64,000 bases of DNA from JBBIQS01 sp037442205 (lineage in GTDB: Bacteria > Myxococcota > Myxococcia > Myxococcales > UBA5297), in contig JBBIQS010000035.1 of assembly GCA_037442205.1 (NCBI GenBank), positions 12,445-76,444 of the forward strand, written 5' to 3'. Made by a program: the position numbers and the translations under genes. Shown in pieces: positions 1-8,238 of this stretch (positions within the stretch are counted from its first letter, which is position 1; each line of letters starts with the position of its first letter). Below the pieces are notes generated by a model. The model made no database searches. It was not told the origin of the DNA and saw only the letters and a program-made list of their open reading frames with translations.

Positions 1-1
1 G

Positions 2-454
2 GTGCGGGTGCTCTCCTTTGACGGCACCTCCTGGCGCGACGCCGACCAGGCCATCCCCGGAGCGCCCTCGCGCGTGAGCGCCATCCACGGCACCAGCCGC
101 GACGACGTCTGGGCGGTGGGAACCGACCACGGCGAGCCCAAGGCCTACCACCTGGTCACCGGGACTCCCTGGCACGCCTACAATCTGGCGATCGACGACC
201 AGGGCAACTCCGGCACCGCCGATCCCGAGTGCGTCCATGCCTGGCCGGGCTCGGTGTGGGTCGCCGGCTCCAAGGGGCTGGCCTGGCACCGGGTCTCCAG
301 CTTCTGGGAGACCTACCAGGTCGGTGCGGCGAGCGACCGATTCCGCGGCATCTGGACCTCTGACGAGAACGAGATCTGGCTGGTCGGCGAGACCAACTCC
401 GGGACCGGCACCGCTGGCGCGCTGCTGGTGCGCTACCACCCCGGCGCGCGCTGA
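2..454 (+). CDS. C-terminal part of an exported repeat (propeller-like) protein, 5' truncated
   Basis: The reading frame is already open at the window edge, so this is the last ~150 residues of a longer protein. The visible part has repeated short blocks in which a Trp-containing strand is followed by DVWAVG, SVWVAG or EIWLVG. This pattern is common in large myxobacterial surface or lipoproteins with beta-propeller-like W(A/L)VG repeats. No catalytic motif is visible. The GTG at position 2 is only the first in-frame start in the window and is unlikely to be the true start. Function is unknown; a secreted or cell-surface structural role is inference from the repeat style. Confidence 0.6.
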   Translation: MRVLSFDGTSWRDADQAIPGAPSRVSAIHGTSRDDVWAVGTDHGEPKAYHLVTGTPWHAYNLAIDDQGNSGTADPECVHAWPGSVWVAGSKGLAWHRVSSFWETYQVGAASDRFRGIWTSDENEIWLVGETNSGTGTAGALLVRYHPGAR

Positions 455-554
455 AGAGGCCGAGCGAGGGCAGTCCGGCCTGCGCGACCAGCTCGCCTCA
501 AAATTCCCCGTATCAGTTCCGAGCGGTCGAGGCTCCACCTCGACGCCGGGCGCT

Positions 555-1078
555 GGGACCCTCGACGGTCCACCGTGCCATTTGTGACGCGCCGCAGCAG
601 AATGCTGCCTTCGACCGGGCCGGCAAGCTCGGCGCGCAGGCCCGGTGGGACTATCGAGCGTCCCGCCGCGCTGCTTCGAGACCGTTGCGGGACTATCGAT
701 AGTCCCGCTGACCCGCTCGAGGCCGGTGCAGGACTATCGATAGTCCCGCGTAACGCCGAAAACGCCGTGCATGGACGCTTCGACCCTGTCCCCAGTTGTC
801 CGTCAGCGTTCAGAAGCACGCTGGACCGTGGTCGAGCGCTCCATTTTGGTGCAGTCCGGGACCCTCGACCGTCCCCAACCGCCTCATCGGGCCCTGTGGA
901 GGCCGGTTTGAGGGTGGCTCGGCGCTTTCGCGGGAGCCGTGCGCCACGGTCGATAGTCCCGCACGGCGCTTCGAGGCCGCCGCGGGACTATCGATAGTCC
1001 TGCGACGGCTCGAGGCGCGCGAGGACGGTCGATAGTCCTGCTCCAGCGTTAGGGCGCGCAGGCACGGTCGAAGGTCCA
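555..1078. repeat. Degenerate tandem array of ~41-bp units, each with a palindrome GGGACTATCGATAGTCCC
   Basis: The 455-1160 gap holds no convincing gene but carries nine recognisable dyads, starting near 555, 647, 689, 730, 858, 943, 984, 1022 and 1061. The best copies (689-706, 730-747, 984-1001) are perfect or near-perfect 18-bp palindromes centred on ATCGAT. Others keep the GGGAC/GTCCC arms with changed centres (555, 647, 858) or only one good arm (943, 1022, 1061). Neighbouring starts are 38-42 bp apart, and the larger gaps (92, 128, 85) are near multiples of that period. The spacers are also related: a CGCTTCGAGGCCG-like block recurs near 673, 715, 968 and 1008. This reads as a decayed tandem array. 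The spacers are similar to each other, so it is not CRISPR. Function is unknown. Confidence 0.85.
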
Positions 1079-1160
1079 GCATCCGTTTGGGAGACCTTCC
1101 GGCCATGAACCGAGCGAAGTAGGCGGCCGTTTTCTTGCCCGTCTGCCTAGTCGCCCTACC

Positions 1161-1658
1161 ATGGCCGACATGAACAAGCGTTTCCTGGTCGAGCAGTTGG
1201 CTGAAAAGCTCCGCGCCACCGCCAGTTCCGCCCGGCGCGCCTCCCAGGATGCCGCCGAAGAGGCGCGCGAGGGCGCCACTCCCGCCGAGCGGCGCGAGGA
1301 CGCGCGGGTGGCGCTGGAGAACGCCGGGTTGGCCCGCGGCCAGGAACGCCGCGCCGAGCAAGCGATGCAGAGCCTGGCGGCCATCGAGAAGTTCAACCCC
1401 GGCCCCTTCCCGGCAAATGCCAAGATCGGCTTGGGAGCACTTGTCGAAGTCGAGGACGAAGAGGGCGGGCGCACCGTGTTCCTCGCGCCGGCGGGCGCAG
1501 GCGAGGAGCTCACTGGCCCCGACGGCGACGGCTTCCTGTCGGTGGTCACTCCGTATTCGCCGCTGGGCAAGGCGGTGCTGGGCAAGAAGGTCGGCGACTC
1601 GTTCGAGATCACCGTCGCCGGCGAGCCGCGCGAGCTGACGGTGACCTTCGTCGGCTGA
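1161..1658 (+). CDS. GreA/GreB/Rnk-like transcription-factor family protein
   Basis: A 165-residue protein with two parts. The N-terminal half is rich in Arg, Ala and Glu and predicted helical (residues ~1-85), like the coiled coil of Gre factors. The C-terminal half holds the block SPLGKAVLGKKVGDSFEITV (about residues 133-152), the FKBP-like Gre C-terminal signature (SPLGxALLGKxVGD). Gre factors bind the RNA polymerase secondary channel and rescue backtracked complexes; Rnk-type relatives bind polymerase without cleavage activity. The acidic tip of the coiled coil is not obvious here, so cleavage activity is uncertain. The ATG at 1161 was chosen; an in-frame ATG at 1170 is also possible. The gene stands alone, just downstream of the palindromic repeat array. 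Confidence 0.75.
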   Translation: MADMNKRFLVEQLAEKLRATASSARRASQDAAEEAREGATPAERREDARVALENAGLARGQERRAEQAMQSLAAIEKFNPGPFPANAKIGLGALVEVEDEEGGRTVFLAPAGAGEELTGPDGDGFLSVVTPYSPLGKAVLGKKVGDSFEITVAGEPRELTVTFVG

Positions 1659-1871
1659 TAGCCATCCTGCCAGGCGTTCAGCCTGGCGCTCGTCCGAAAG
1701 GACGGCTGCTCCAAGCCTCCGCCACTTCCTGCGATCGCCGCAAGCTGTCATTCTGACGGCGGTTTCCGGACGCGAAAGCGGCACCAACTCCGCCGCGAGG
1801 TCGGTCGCTTTCTGTTTTCGGCGCCCCGCGGTGTCGATTTCGGCGAAGGCCAACCAATCACGGAGAGACCA

Positions 1872-2837
1872 ATGACCCGAAACCTGCTCAGCGCGCTGCT
1901 CACCCTGTCGCTGGCCGCCTGCGGCCTCGGCCCCGCCGACGAGTTCGCCAACGCCTCGCCCTCGCGCCAGGGCATTGAGATCAAGGTGCCGGCGCCCAAG
2001 GGCCAGGCCTTGACCGCCGACGACGTGGGCACCAACCAGTCAACGCTGCTGGGCGAGACCGCCGAGTGGTACAAGAACACCCGCGCCATGACGCTGGCGG
2101 TCAACGGCGCCACCGCCTGGGTGCTCAAGCTCTGCGAGACCATCGTCAGCTACCCGGCGACCACGGTCACCAAGAACCAGGCGGTGTGGGGCCCGTGGAC
2201 CGACTCGCTCTCGCCCAACACCTTCAAGTTCACTGTCACCAAGAACGCCGACGGCACCTTCGACTACGTGCTCGAGGGCAAGGCCAAGACCGCTCCCGAC
2301 ACCGGCTTCGTCTCCATCATCCGCGGCCACCACGAGCGCGGCGCCGCTGAGAAGGTGGGCAAGGGCAACTTCAGCGTCGACTGGAACGCCGCGAGCACCC
2401 TGCCCGAGCACGGCCCCGAGGTCGGGACCGCCGACTTCACCTACCAGCGCAACGAGAAGATGGACGTGACGGTGGGGGTGGCCTTCCGCCAGGTCAAGGA
2501 CGGCGACACCGGCAACCTGGTCGACGCCGACTACGCCTTCGCCAAGGCCAACGGCGCCGACGGCAGCTTCGAGTTCGTGGTCCACAAGGACATCCAGAAC
2601 AACAACAGCAAGCTGGAGCGCTGCGCGGTCAAGAGCCGCTGGCACGACAACGGCCCCGGCCGCGCCGACCTGATGGTCTCCGGCGGCGACGTCGCCAACC
2701 CGGTCACCGCCAGCGAGTGCTGGGACGCCAACTTCGGCCGCACCTTCTATTCCGACAGCCTCAGCCTCAAGCCGACCGAGGGCGTGGAGACCAACTGCAC
2801 CTTCTCCTCGGCCGAGTACACCCAGCTGTCGAAGTAG
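1872..2837 (+). CDS. Predicted lipoprotein, paralogue of the one at 5858-6802
   Basis: A 321-residue protein with a short hydrophobic leader and lipobox LAAC (Cys17), so it is probably exported and lipidated. It shares a layout with the 314-residue lipoprotein at 5858-6802. Both have a 'WGP(W/Y)xD' block near the middle, a 'GKGNFSVDW' or 'GMGNFQVDG' block, a 'VSGGD' block, and a Cys-rich end with ECWD. The two copies bracket the ECF sigma/caspase operon, which suggests duplication and a shared role at the cell envelope. It belongs to no family I recognise. It lies 100 bp upstream of the sigma gene with a GC-rich hairpin between, so it may or may not be co-transcribed. Confidence 0.8.
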   Translation: MTRNLLSALLTLSLAACGLGPADEFANASPSRQGIEIKVPAPKGQALTADDVGTNQSTLLGETAEWYKNTRAMTLAVNGATAWVLKLCETIVSYPATTVTKNQAVWGPWTDSLSPNTFKFTVTKNADGTFDYVLEGKAKTAPDTGFVSIIRGHHERGAAEKVGKGNFSVDWNAASTLPEHGPEVGTADFTYQRNEKMDVTVGVAFRQVKDGDTGNLVDADYAFAKANGADGSFEFVVHKDIQNNNSKLERCAVKSRWHDNGPGRADLMVSGGDVANPVTASECWDANFGRTFYSDSLSLKPTEGVETNCTFSSAEYTQLSK

Positions 2838-2849
2838 GCTTCGCCAGTC

Positions 2850-2880
2850 AGCGCCGGCCTCGCAGCGGGGGGCCGGCGCT
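2850..2880 (+). terminator. GC-rich hairpin between lipoprotein and sigma gene
   Basis: AGCGCCGGCC (2850-2859) pairs perfectly with GGCCGGCGCT (2871-2880) across an 11-base loop. There is no T-run after it, so it could be a weak or factor-assisted terminator, or a structured 5' leader for the sigma operon. Confidence 0.4.
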
Positions 2881-2937
2881 CGCGAGCTTCGAGGAGCGGC
2901 GGCGAAGGTCGGTCGGTGGTCCAAAGGGGGCTTTCGG

Positions 2938-3489
2938 ATGCCCGAGCTCAAGGTCATCGGCGGCGGGCTCGGACAGCGCGACCAGGTGGAGGAGCTCTAT
3001 CAGCGCTACGCCGCGCCGGTCCGCTCGCGCTGCCAGTACCTGCTCAAGGACCGGGCCGAGGCCGAGGACGCGATGCACGAGGTCTTCGCCCGCGCCCTGC
3101 AGCACCTGGGCACCTTCCGCGCCGAGGCCTCGCCGCTGACCTGGCTGATGCAGATCGCCACCCGCCACTGCCTGAACCTGCTGCGGTCGAACAAGGCGCT
3201 GTGGCGGCAGGAGCTGGAGCGGATGGCCAAGCTCAAAGTGGCCGACGACGCGCTGCCGCAGGCGACCGAGGGGCGCGAGCTGGTGCGAGCCATCCTCGGG
3301 GAGTTCGACCAGGAGACGCAGGCCGCGGCGATCCACTACTACGTAGACGAGATGACGCTGGAAGAGGTCGGAGCAGCCATCGGGCGGTCGGTGCCCACGG
3401 TGCGCAAGCGGTTGGAGTCGTTCGCGGCGCTGGCTCGCGACCGGGCAGCGCGCTGGCTGGGGGCAGGGAAGGAGGAGTCCCATGGATGA
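2938..3489 (+). CDS. ECF-type RNA polymerase sigma factor
   Basis: A 183-residue sigma-70 family protein of ECF size. Region 2 spans about residues 15-85: YQRYAAPVRSRCQYLLKDRAEAEDAMHEVF, then the polymerase-contact and melting block ending TWLMQIATRHCLNLLR. Region 4 spans ~115-170, with a helix-turn-helix reading EMTLEEVGAAIGRSVPTVRKRLE. ECF factors direct polymerase to envelope-response promoters and are held by a co-encoded anti-sigma. A good ribosome-binding stretch (AAAGGGGG) precedes the ATG. The stop overlaps the next gene by 8 nt, so the two products are almost certainly translationally coupled. The linker between regions 2 and 4 is normal length. Confidence 0.92.
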   Translation: MPELKVIGGGLGQRDQVEELYQRYAAPVRSRCQYLLKDRAEAEDAMHEVFARALQHLGTFRAEASPLTWLMQIATRHCLNLLRSNKALWRQELERMAKLKVADDALPQATEGRELVRAILGEFDQETQAAAIHYYVDEMTLEEVGAAIGRSVPTVRKRLESFAALARDRAARWLGAGKEESHG

Positions 3490-4264
3490 GCTGCTGGCAA
3501 TCCCTGGAACCCGCCGCGAAAGCTGCTCCCAGGCCGCGCTGGCCAAGCTGCGTGCCGGCGAACTGGACGACGAGGCCGCCGCCCGCACCCGCAGCCACCT
3601 TTCAAGCTGCGCCCTCTGTCTGCGCGAGATGGATCGGCTGGAACAAGAAGAGCAGCAATTCCGGAAGGAAGTGAGCCTCGCTGGCTTCCGCCGCCGCCAG
3701 GAGCGCAAGCAGGCCGCGCACGCGCGGCGGCGCTGGGCCGGTCCGGCCGGCCTGGCCATCGCGGCTTCCCTCCTCGGAGTGCTGGCGCTCGGGCCGCTGC
3801 GCGATCTGCTCAAGCCCACGCCCCGCAACCAGCTCAAAGGTACGAGCCCGGCGCTGGAGCTGTATGTCGGCGGCGCCGGTGCCCGGCCGCGGGTCGCCGT
3901 GCCCGACGAACAGCTTTCCCCGGGTGAGAAGATCCGCGTCGCCATCCGCGCCCCGAGCGCGAGCGACGGCTACGTGGTGGTGATCTCGGTGGACGAGGCC
4001 GGAGAGGCCACCGCCCTCTACCCCGAGACTGGCGAGAGCCTGCCCTCCGACCCCGGCGCCGGCTCGCACTTGTTGCCGGACAGCGTCGAGCTCACCGGAC
4101 AAGGGTTCGAGAAGGTCATCGCGGTCTTCAGCGCCAGGCCCCTGCGCGTGGACCAGGTGCTCGAGGCCGCCCGCGCCGAGCTATCCCGCGCCGGCTCGCT
4201 GCGCGCCATGAGTCCCCTGCCGGTGGGCAGCACCGAGTCCAGCCAGCTGTTGCGCAAGCCCTGA
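3482..4264 (+). CDS. Membrane anti-sigma-like protein: zinc-finger motif, TM helix and DUF4384-type domain
   Basis: A 260-residue protein. The N-terminal cytoplasmic part carries RSHLSSCALC (residues ~39-48), the HxxxCxxC anti-sigma zinc-finger motif. It is followed by a charged stretch and one transmembrane segment (~85-105, AGLAIAASLLGVLALG). The extracytoplasmic part (~120-230) resembles DUF4384: an LSPGEKIRVAIRAPSASDGYVVVISVDEAG block and a YPETGESLPSDPG block. It overlaps the ECF sigma gene by 8 nt, so I infer that it holds the sigma factor at the membrane. DUF4384 domains often accompany caspase-like proteases, and one follows only 4 nt downstream. Confidence 0.82.
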   Translation: MDELLAIPGTRRESCSQAALAKLRAGELDDEAAARTRSHLSSCALCLREMDRLEQEEQQFRKEVSLAGFRRRQERKQAAHARRRWAGPAGLAIAASLLGVLALGPLRDLLKPTPRNQLKGTSPALELYVGGAGARPRVAVPDEQLSPGEKIRVAIRAPSASDGYVVVISVDEAGEATALYPETGESLPSDPGAGSHLLPDSVELTGQGFEKVIAVFSARPLRVDQVLEAARAELSRAGSLRAMSPLPVGSTESSQLLRKP

Positions 4265-4268
4265 ACCG

Positions 4269-5861
4269 ATGGCGATCCGCTGCCATAGACGCTCCAGCGC
4301 GTGCCTCCTCGCTGCGGCCCTGCTGGCGGCGGTCGCGCCCGCCAGCGCCCAGGCGGCGAGCCGCCGCTTCGCGCTCTTCATCGCCAACAACGACGGCGGC
4401 GCCGGAACCCATCCGCTGCGCTACGCCAAGGAGGATGCGGAGAAGGTCCGCAACGTGCTGACGCGCCTGGGCGATCTGGCCGAGCAGGACGCGCTGCTTC
4501 TCTACGAGCAGAGCGCCGACCAGGTTCGCGGCGCCCTGGCCAGGCTCGAGCCTCGCTTGCGCCAGGCCGCCGAGAGCGGCCAGCGCCCCATCCTGTTCGT
4601 CTTCTACAGCGGCCACGCCAAGGACGGCGCCCTGCGGCTGGGAAGCTCGTCGCTGCCGCTCGAGGAGCTCAAGACCAGGATGGCCGCCACCTCGGCCGAG
4701 GTGCGGATCGGGCTCTTCGACTCCTGCCGCTCGGGGGCGACGCGCACCAAGGGCGCCCGCAAGGCCCCGGCCTTCGAGGTCGATTCCGGGCTGCTGCAAG
4801 GAGTGCGCGGGCTGGTGATCCTGGCCTCCAGCGCCGCCGACGAGGACTCGCAGGAGTCGGACGAGCTGAGCGGCAGCTTCTTCTCGCACCACTTCGCCAG
4901 CGGCCTGATGGGCGGCGCCGACAGCTCGGGCGACGGAAAGGTCTCGCTGGCCGAGGCCTATGCCTACGCCTACTCGCGCACCGTCGCCGATACCGCCGAG
5001 ACCGCCGCCGGCGCCCAGCATCCGACCTTCGCCTACGACCTGGCCGGCAACGGCGACGTCATCCTCACCGACTTTGCCGCCCGCACCGAGGGCGTCCTCC
5101 TGGCCGCCGACGCGCCCGAGGGGAGCTGGTTCGTGGTCGACTCGCGCGGAGCGGTCGCCGCAGAGGTCTCCAAGTCCCCGGGGATCGAGCGGCGCATCGC
5201 GCTGGGGCCCGGGCGCTACCGCATCAAGCGCCGCCTGCCCGACCGGCTGCGCGTCGGCGAGCTGTCGGTTCCGGCTGGGCAGACGGTAGTCCTCAACGAC
5301 CAGATGCTTCGCGACGCCCCGTTCTCAGACGATCCGGTGAAGGGCGCGGTTACCCGCCGCTTCCAGCCCGAGTCGCACTTCGGGATGGCCCTGGGCGGTG
5401 GCTATCAGCGCTTTTTCGAGGGCCCATTCCCCTCGACTGGGCTCATCGGCCTGGAGCTGGGGCTGCGCGGGTACCTGCGCGAGAACTGGCTGCTCGGCTT
5501 CGACCTCGCCTTCGGCGGCGGCAATGCCTCAGTGCTGCCGGGCGGCCAACTGCCCTACCGTTTCAGCGAATGGGACCTCGGTGTGTCTATTGGAAGGGAG
5601 TGGCCAGTCGGGCTGCTCTCTCCGTTCCTGGGAGCGAGGCTGGCGATGATCGGCTTGAGCCGCAGATTCACTGGGGATCCCATCCCTGATCAGGTCTACG
5701 CGGCCATGACCCCGGGGCTGCTGGGCGGGCTCCAGCTGCGCCTCAGCTCCCACCTGACAGCCACCGCTCGCGCGCGGCTCCACTACCTCTTCTACAATGT
5801 CGATTCGCGGCAGTCGCTCGGCTATCTCGAGGGAGCGCTGCTGCTGGGGTACGAGCTATGA
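4269..5861 (+). CDS. Secreted caspase-like (C14) protease fused to a C-terminal outer-membrane beta barrel
   Basis: A 530-residue protein. A signal peptide (residues 1-~29, ending AQA) leads into a caspase p20-like domain (~32-260) that begins RRFALFIANNDG. The catalytic dyad is visible as YSGHA (His116) and DSCRSG (Cys153), followed by the SSAADEDSQES and FFSHHFASGLMGGAD blocks typical of bacterial caspase homologues. After a PEGA-like linker (~275-345), residues ~365-530 look like an outer-membrane barrel of alternating hydrophobic strands ending in GYEL. A protease domain anchored at the outer membrane by its own barrel is unusual. The gene lies 4 nt after the anti-sigma-like gene and overlaps the following lipoprotein by 4 nt, so the sigma factor probably controls it or responds to it. 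Confidence 0.85.
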   Translation: MAIRCHRRSSACLLAAALLAAVAPASAQAASRRFALFIANNDGGAGTHPLRYAKEDAEKVRNVLTRLGDLAEQDALLLYEQSADQVRGALARLEPRLRQAAESGQRPILFVFYSGHAKDGALRLGSSSLPLEELKTRMAATSAEVRIGLFDSCRSGATRTKGARKAPAFEVDSGLLQGVRGLVILASSAADEDSQESDELSGSFFSHHFASGLMGGADSSGDGKVSLAEAYAYAYSRTVADTAETAAGAQHPTFAYDLAGNGDVILTDFAARTEGVLLAADAPEGSWFVVDSRGAVAAEVSKSPGIERRIALGPGRYRIKRRLPDRLRVGELSVPAGQTVVLNDQMLRDAPFSDDPVKGAVTRRFQPESHFGMALGGGYQRFFEGPFPSTGLIGLELGLRGYLRENWLLGFDLAFGGGNASVLPGGQLPYRFSEWDLGVSIGREWPVGLLSPFLGARLAMIGLSRRFTGDPIPDQVYAAMTPGLLGGLQLRLSSHLTATARARLHYLFYNVDSRQSLGYLEGALLLGYEL

Positions 5862-6802
5862 GCCTGAACTATCGCCGCGCCATCGCTCTCGTCCTCGCCC
5901 TACTCCCGGCCTGCGGGACCTGGTCCGACCTGGATGCCCAGTTTTTGGCTGCGGTGCCCACCAAGGATGACCTGACGCTCAGCGGACCGGCCGAAACGCA
6001 GTCCTCGCCGCTGACCGCGGACATCTCGCAGCGCCAGGATCTGCTCGGCACCAGCCGCGTCTACACCGACGTGGTGCAGCAGGTCTCCGACGTCAACAAG
6101 TTCATCGACGCCCTGGCCAACGGGCTCGACTTCATCCGCAAGCTCCCGCCCTCGCAGCGGCTCGCCGATGCCCGGCTCTGGGGCCCGTACGACGACGACA
6201 AGCATCCCGGGCTGCAAATCCAGATCGGCATCCAGCGTGTCTCGGCGACCGAGTACCACTACGCGGTGCAGTACCGGCGCAAGGGAGCCGCGGACTTCAG
6301 CACCGTGATTGCCGGAGTCTTCTATGGCGAGAAGGCCAGCCACGGCATGGGCAATTTCCAGGTCGACGGCCGCGTCGGCAAGTCGCTGGGCATCAGCCAG
6401 GCACAGGACGCCGAGGCGGTGGAGCTCGGCTACAACATGAGCGACGGCCTTTCCACAGTCGGCCACCTCAAGGCCCAGTACAGTGCCGCCGCGCTCGAAT
6501 ACGCCTACGCCACCAAGCGCGACGGCTCGGGCGAGGTCTCCTTCACCGTCACCAAGGACTTCGTCGCCGGCCCGCTGGGCGACGAGACGCTGAGAGTCTC
6601 GGCCCACTGGCTGGACAGCCAGGCCGGTTCGGCCAGCGCCGAGGTCTCCGGCGGCGATCTGGGAACATCCAAGGGAACCCAGCAGGAGTGCTGGGACGAG
6701 AGCGCGCGGCAGGTCTATCTGAGCAAGAACTTCGACTGCTCCGGCGCGTCCTGCACCGAGGGCTCGCCGAGCGCTTGCCGGCTCGCACCTCCGACGCCCT
6801 AG
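5858..6802 (+). CDS. Predicted lipoprotein, last gene of the sigma/caspase operon; paralogue of 1872-2837
   Basis: A 314-residue protein whose start overlaps the caspase-barrel stop as ATGA. The leader ends LLPAC (Cys19), a usable lipobox. It resembles the lipoprotein at 1872-2837 over much of its length: WGPYDDD block, GMGNFQVDG block, AHWLDSQAG then VSGGD, then ECWDES. Four Cys near the C-terminus (ECWD, DCSGASC, ACR) may form disulphides, which fits an exported protein. No known domain is recognised. The context suggests an envelope partner or substrate of the caspase-barrel protein. Confidence 0.8.
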   Translation: MSLNYRRAIALVLALLPACGTWSDLDAQFLAAVPTKDDLTLSGPAETQSSPLTADISQRQDLLGTSRVYTDVVQQVSDVNKFIDALANGLDFIRKLPPSQRLADARLWGPYDDDKHPGLQIQIGIQRVSATEYHYAVQYRRKGAADFSTVIAGVFYGEKASHGMGNFQVDGRVGKSLGISQAQDAEAVELGYNMSDGLSTVGHLKAQYSAAALEYAYATKRDGSGEVSFTVTKDFVAGPLGDETLRVSAHWLDSQAGSASAEVSGGDLGTSKGTQQECWDESARQVYLSKNFDCSGASCTEGSPSACRLAPPTP

Positions 6803-6924
6803 AGCGCAGGCCGAGGAGCGAGCCGGCGGGCGGCGGATCGTACCTTCCGGCGACATCGCGGCCCAGGCCGACCGCCTGCTCCTTGGACCGGGCGCGCGCC
6901 CCCGCTATCCTCGGCCGAAGTCTG

Positions 6925-8196
6925 ATGGCCACTTCTCTCAGCTACCACGCGCTGCTGCGCCAAAACCGGACCTTCCGCCGCATCTGGATGGGCGACGTGG
7001 TCAGCCTGCTGGGCGACTGGTTCACCACCATCACCCTGCTCGCCACCCTGCTGAAGCTGACCGGCCGAGCCGAGGCGGTGAGTTTCGCGCTGATCGCCAA
7101 GTTCCTGCCGGCGCTCTTTTTCGGACCGGTGGCGGGGCTGGTCGCCGACCGCTTCCCGCGCAAGGTGGTAATGGTCACCTGCGACGTGCTGCGGGCGGTG
7201 GTGGTCCTCGGGTTCCTGCTGGTGCGCGAGCCCGGCGACGTGTGGCTCGCCTACCTGCTCACGTTCCTGCAGCAGTCGCTGGCGGCCTTCTTCGATCCCG
7301 CCGAACAGGCGGCGGTGGGCAGCGTGGTGGACCGATCGCAGATCGTCGCTGCCAACGCGCTGCAAGGGGCCACCTGGTCGACGATGCTGGCGCTGGGAGC
7401 CCTCGCTGGCGGCGTGGTCGCCGAGCTCTTCGGCCACGAGACCGCCTTCGCCATCAACAGCGTCACCTACCTCGGCTCGGCAGTCTTCATGGCCAGCGCC
7501 GCCATTCCCTACACCCCGCGCAAGCTGGCGCGGACGAGTTGGGGAGAGCTGCTGGGCATCCACGAACTGCGCGAGGGCGCCCAATACGTGTCACGCGAGC
7601 CCGAGGTGCGCCGAGTGCTGATGGCCAAGGCCGGCTGGGGACTGGCGGGCGGCGGAGCGCTCATGCTCTACAGCATCTTCGGCGAGCGCGTCTTCCCGGT
7701 GGGCAAGAGCGCGGCCACCAGCATCGGCATCCTCTATGCCGCGCGCGGGCTGGGGGCGCTGGCCGGCCCGTCGCTGGCGAGGCTGAGGAGTGGCGACTCG
7801 GAGAGCGCCCTCGACCGCTACATCGGCCATTCGTTTCTGCTGATGGTGCTTGCCTACGGGCTGTTCGCGGTTGCTCCGTGGATCGGCCTCGGGGCGCTGG
7901 CGCTGATGGTGGTCCACGCCGGCGCCTCGATCATCTGGACCTTCTCCACTTCGCTGCTCAACCTGCGGGTCCCCGACCACCTGCGCGGCCGGATCTTCGC
8001 CACCGAGATGGCCCTGCACACCCTCGCGCTCACCGTGTCGACCTGGGCCACGGGATTCGCACTGGATCACCTGGGCATCGCTCCCCGGCCGCTGATGGGA
8101 GCGCTGGCGGCGCTGGTGCTGCTGCCGGCGATGGTGTGGAGGCTCACGCCGCGGCAGGGCGCGCTGCCGGCGCAGCCGCCGGAGCAGGCGGAATGA
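6925..8196 (+). CDS. Major facilitator superfamily transporter, EntS/MFS_3-like
   Basis: A 423-residue integral membrane protein starting MATSLSYHALLRQNRTFRRIW. Its first segments, SLLGDWFTTITLLATLLKLTG and GLVADRFPRKVVMV, hold the MFS loop-2 motif (G-x-x-x-D-R-x-x-R). About 11-12 hydrophobic segments are visible. The opening Nx(T/R)FRRIWxGxxVSxxGD is typical of the EntS/MFS_3 branch, which exports siderophores, macrolides or unknown solutes. An upstream in-frame extension to 6688 lacks hydrophobic or domain support, so the ATG at 6925 was chosen. It ends convergently with the signalling operon; substrate unknown. Confidence 0.88.
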   Translation: MATSLSYHALLRQNRTFRRIWMGDVVSLLGDWFTTITLLATLLKLTGRAEAVSFALIAKFLPALFFGPVAGLVADRFPRKVVMVTCDVLRAVVVLGFLLVREPGDVWLAYLLTFLQQSLAAFFDPAEQAAVGSVVDRSQIVAANALQGATWSTMLALGALAGGVVAELFGHETAFAINSVTYLGSAVFMASAAIPYTPRKLARTSWGELLGIHELREGAQYVSREPEVRRVLMAKAGWGLAGGGALMLYSIFGERVFPVGKSAATSIGILYAARGLGALAGPSLARLRSGDSESALDRYIGHSFLLMVLAYGLFAVAPWIGLGALALMVVHAGASIIWTFSTSLLNLRVPDHLRGRIFATEMALHTLALTVSTWATGFALDHLGIAPRPLMGALAALVLLPAMVWRLTPRQGALPAQPPEQAE

Positions 8197-8238
8197 GCGC
8201 GAGCCGCCGTCGGTCGCACCGAATTCCCCGGCAGTTGG

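Noticed and set aside
575..997. Open frames through the palindromic repeat array (for example 140 residues on the plus strand)
   Set aside because: They arise because ~42-bp repeats keep frame; residues are repetitive (TIDSP, SIVPR) with no domain, and frames are open on both strands.
555..1078. CRISPR array
   Set aside because: The spacers resemble each other, repeats are short palindromes with uneven spacing, and there are no cas genes nearby.
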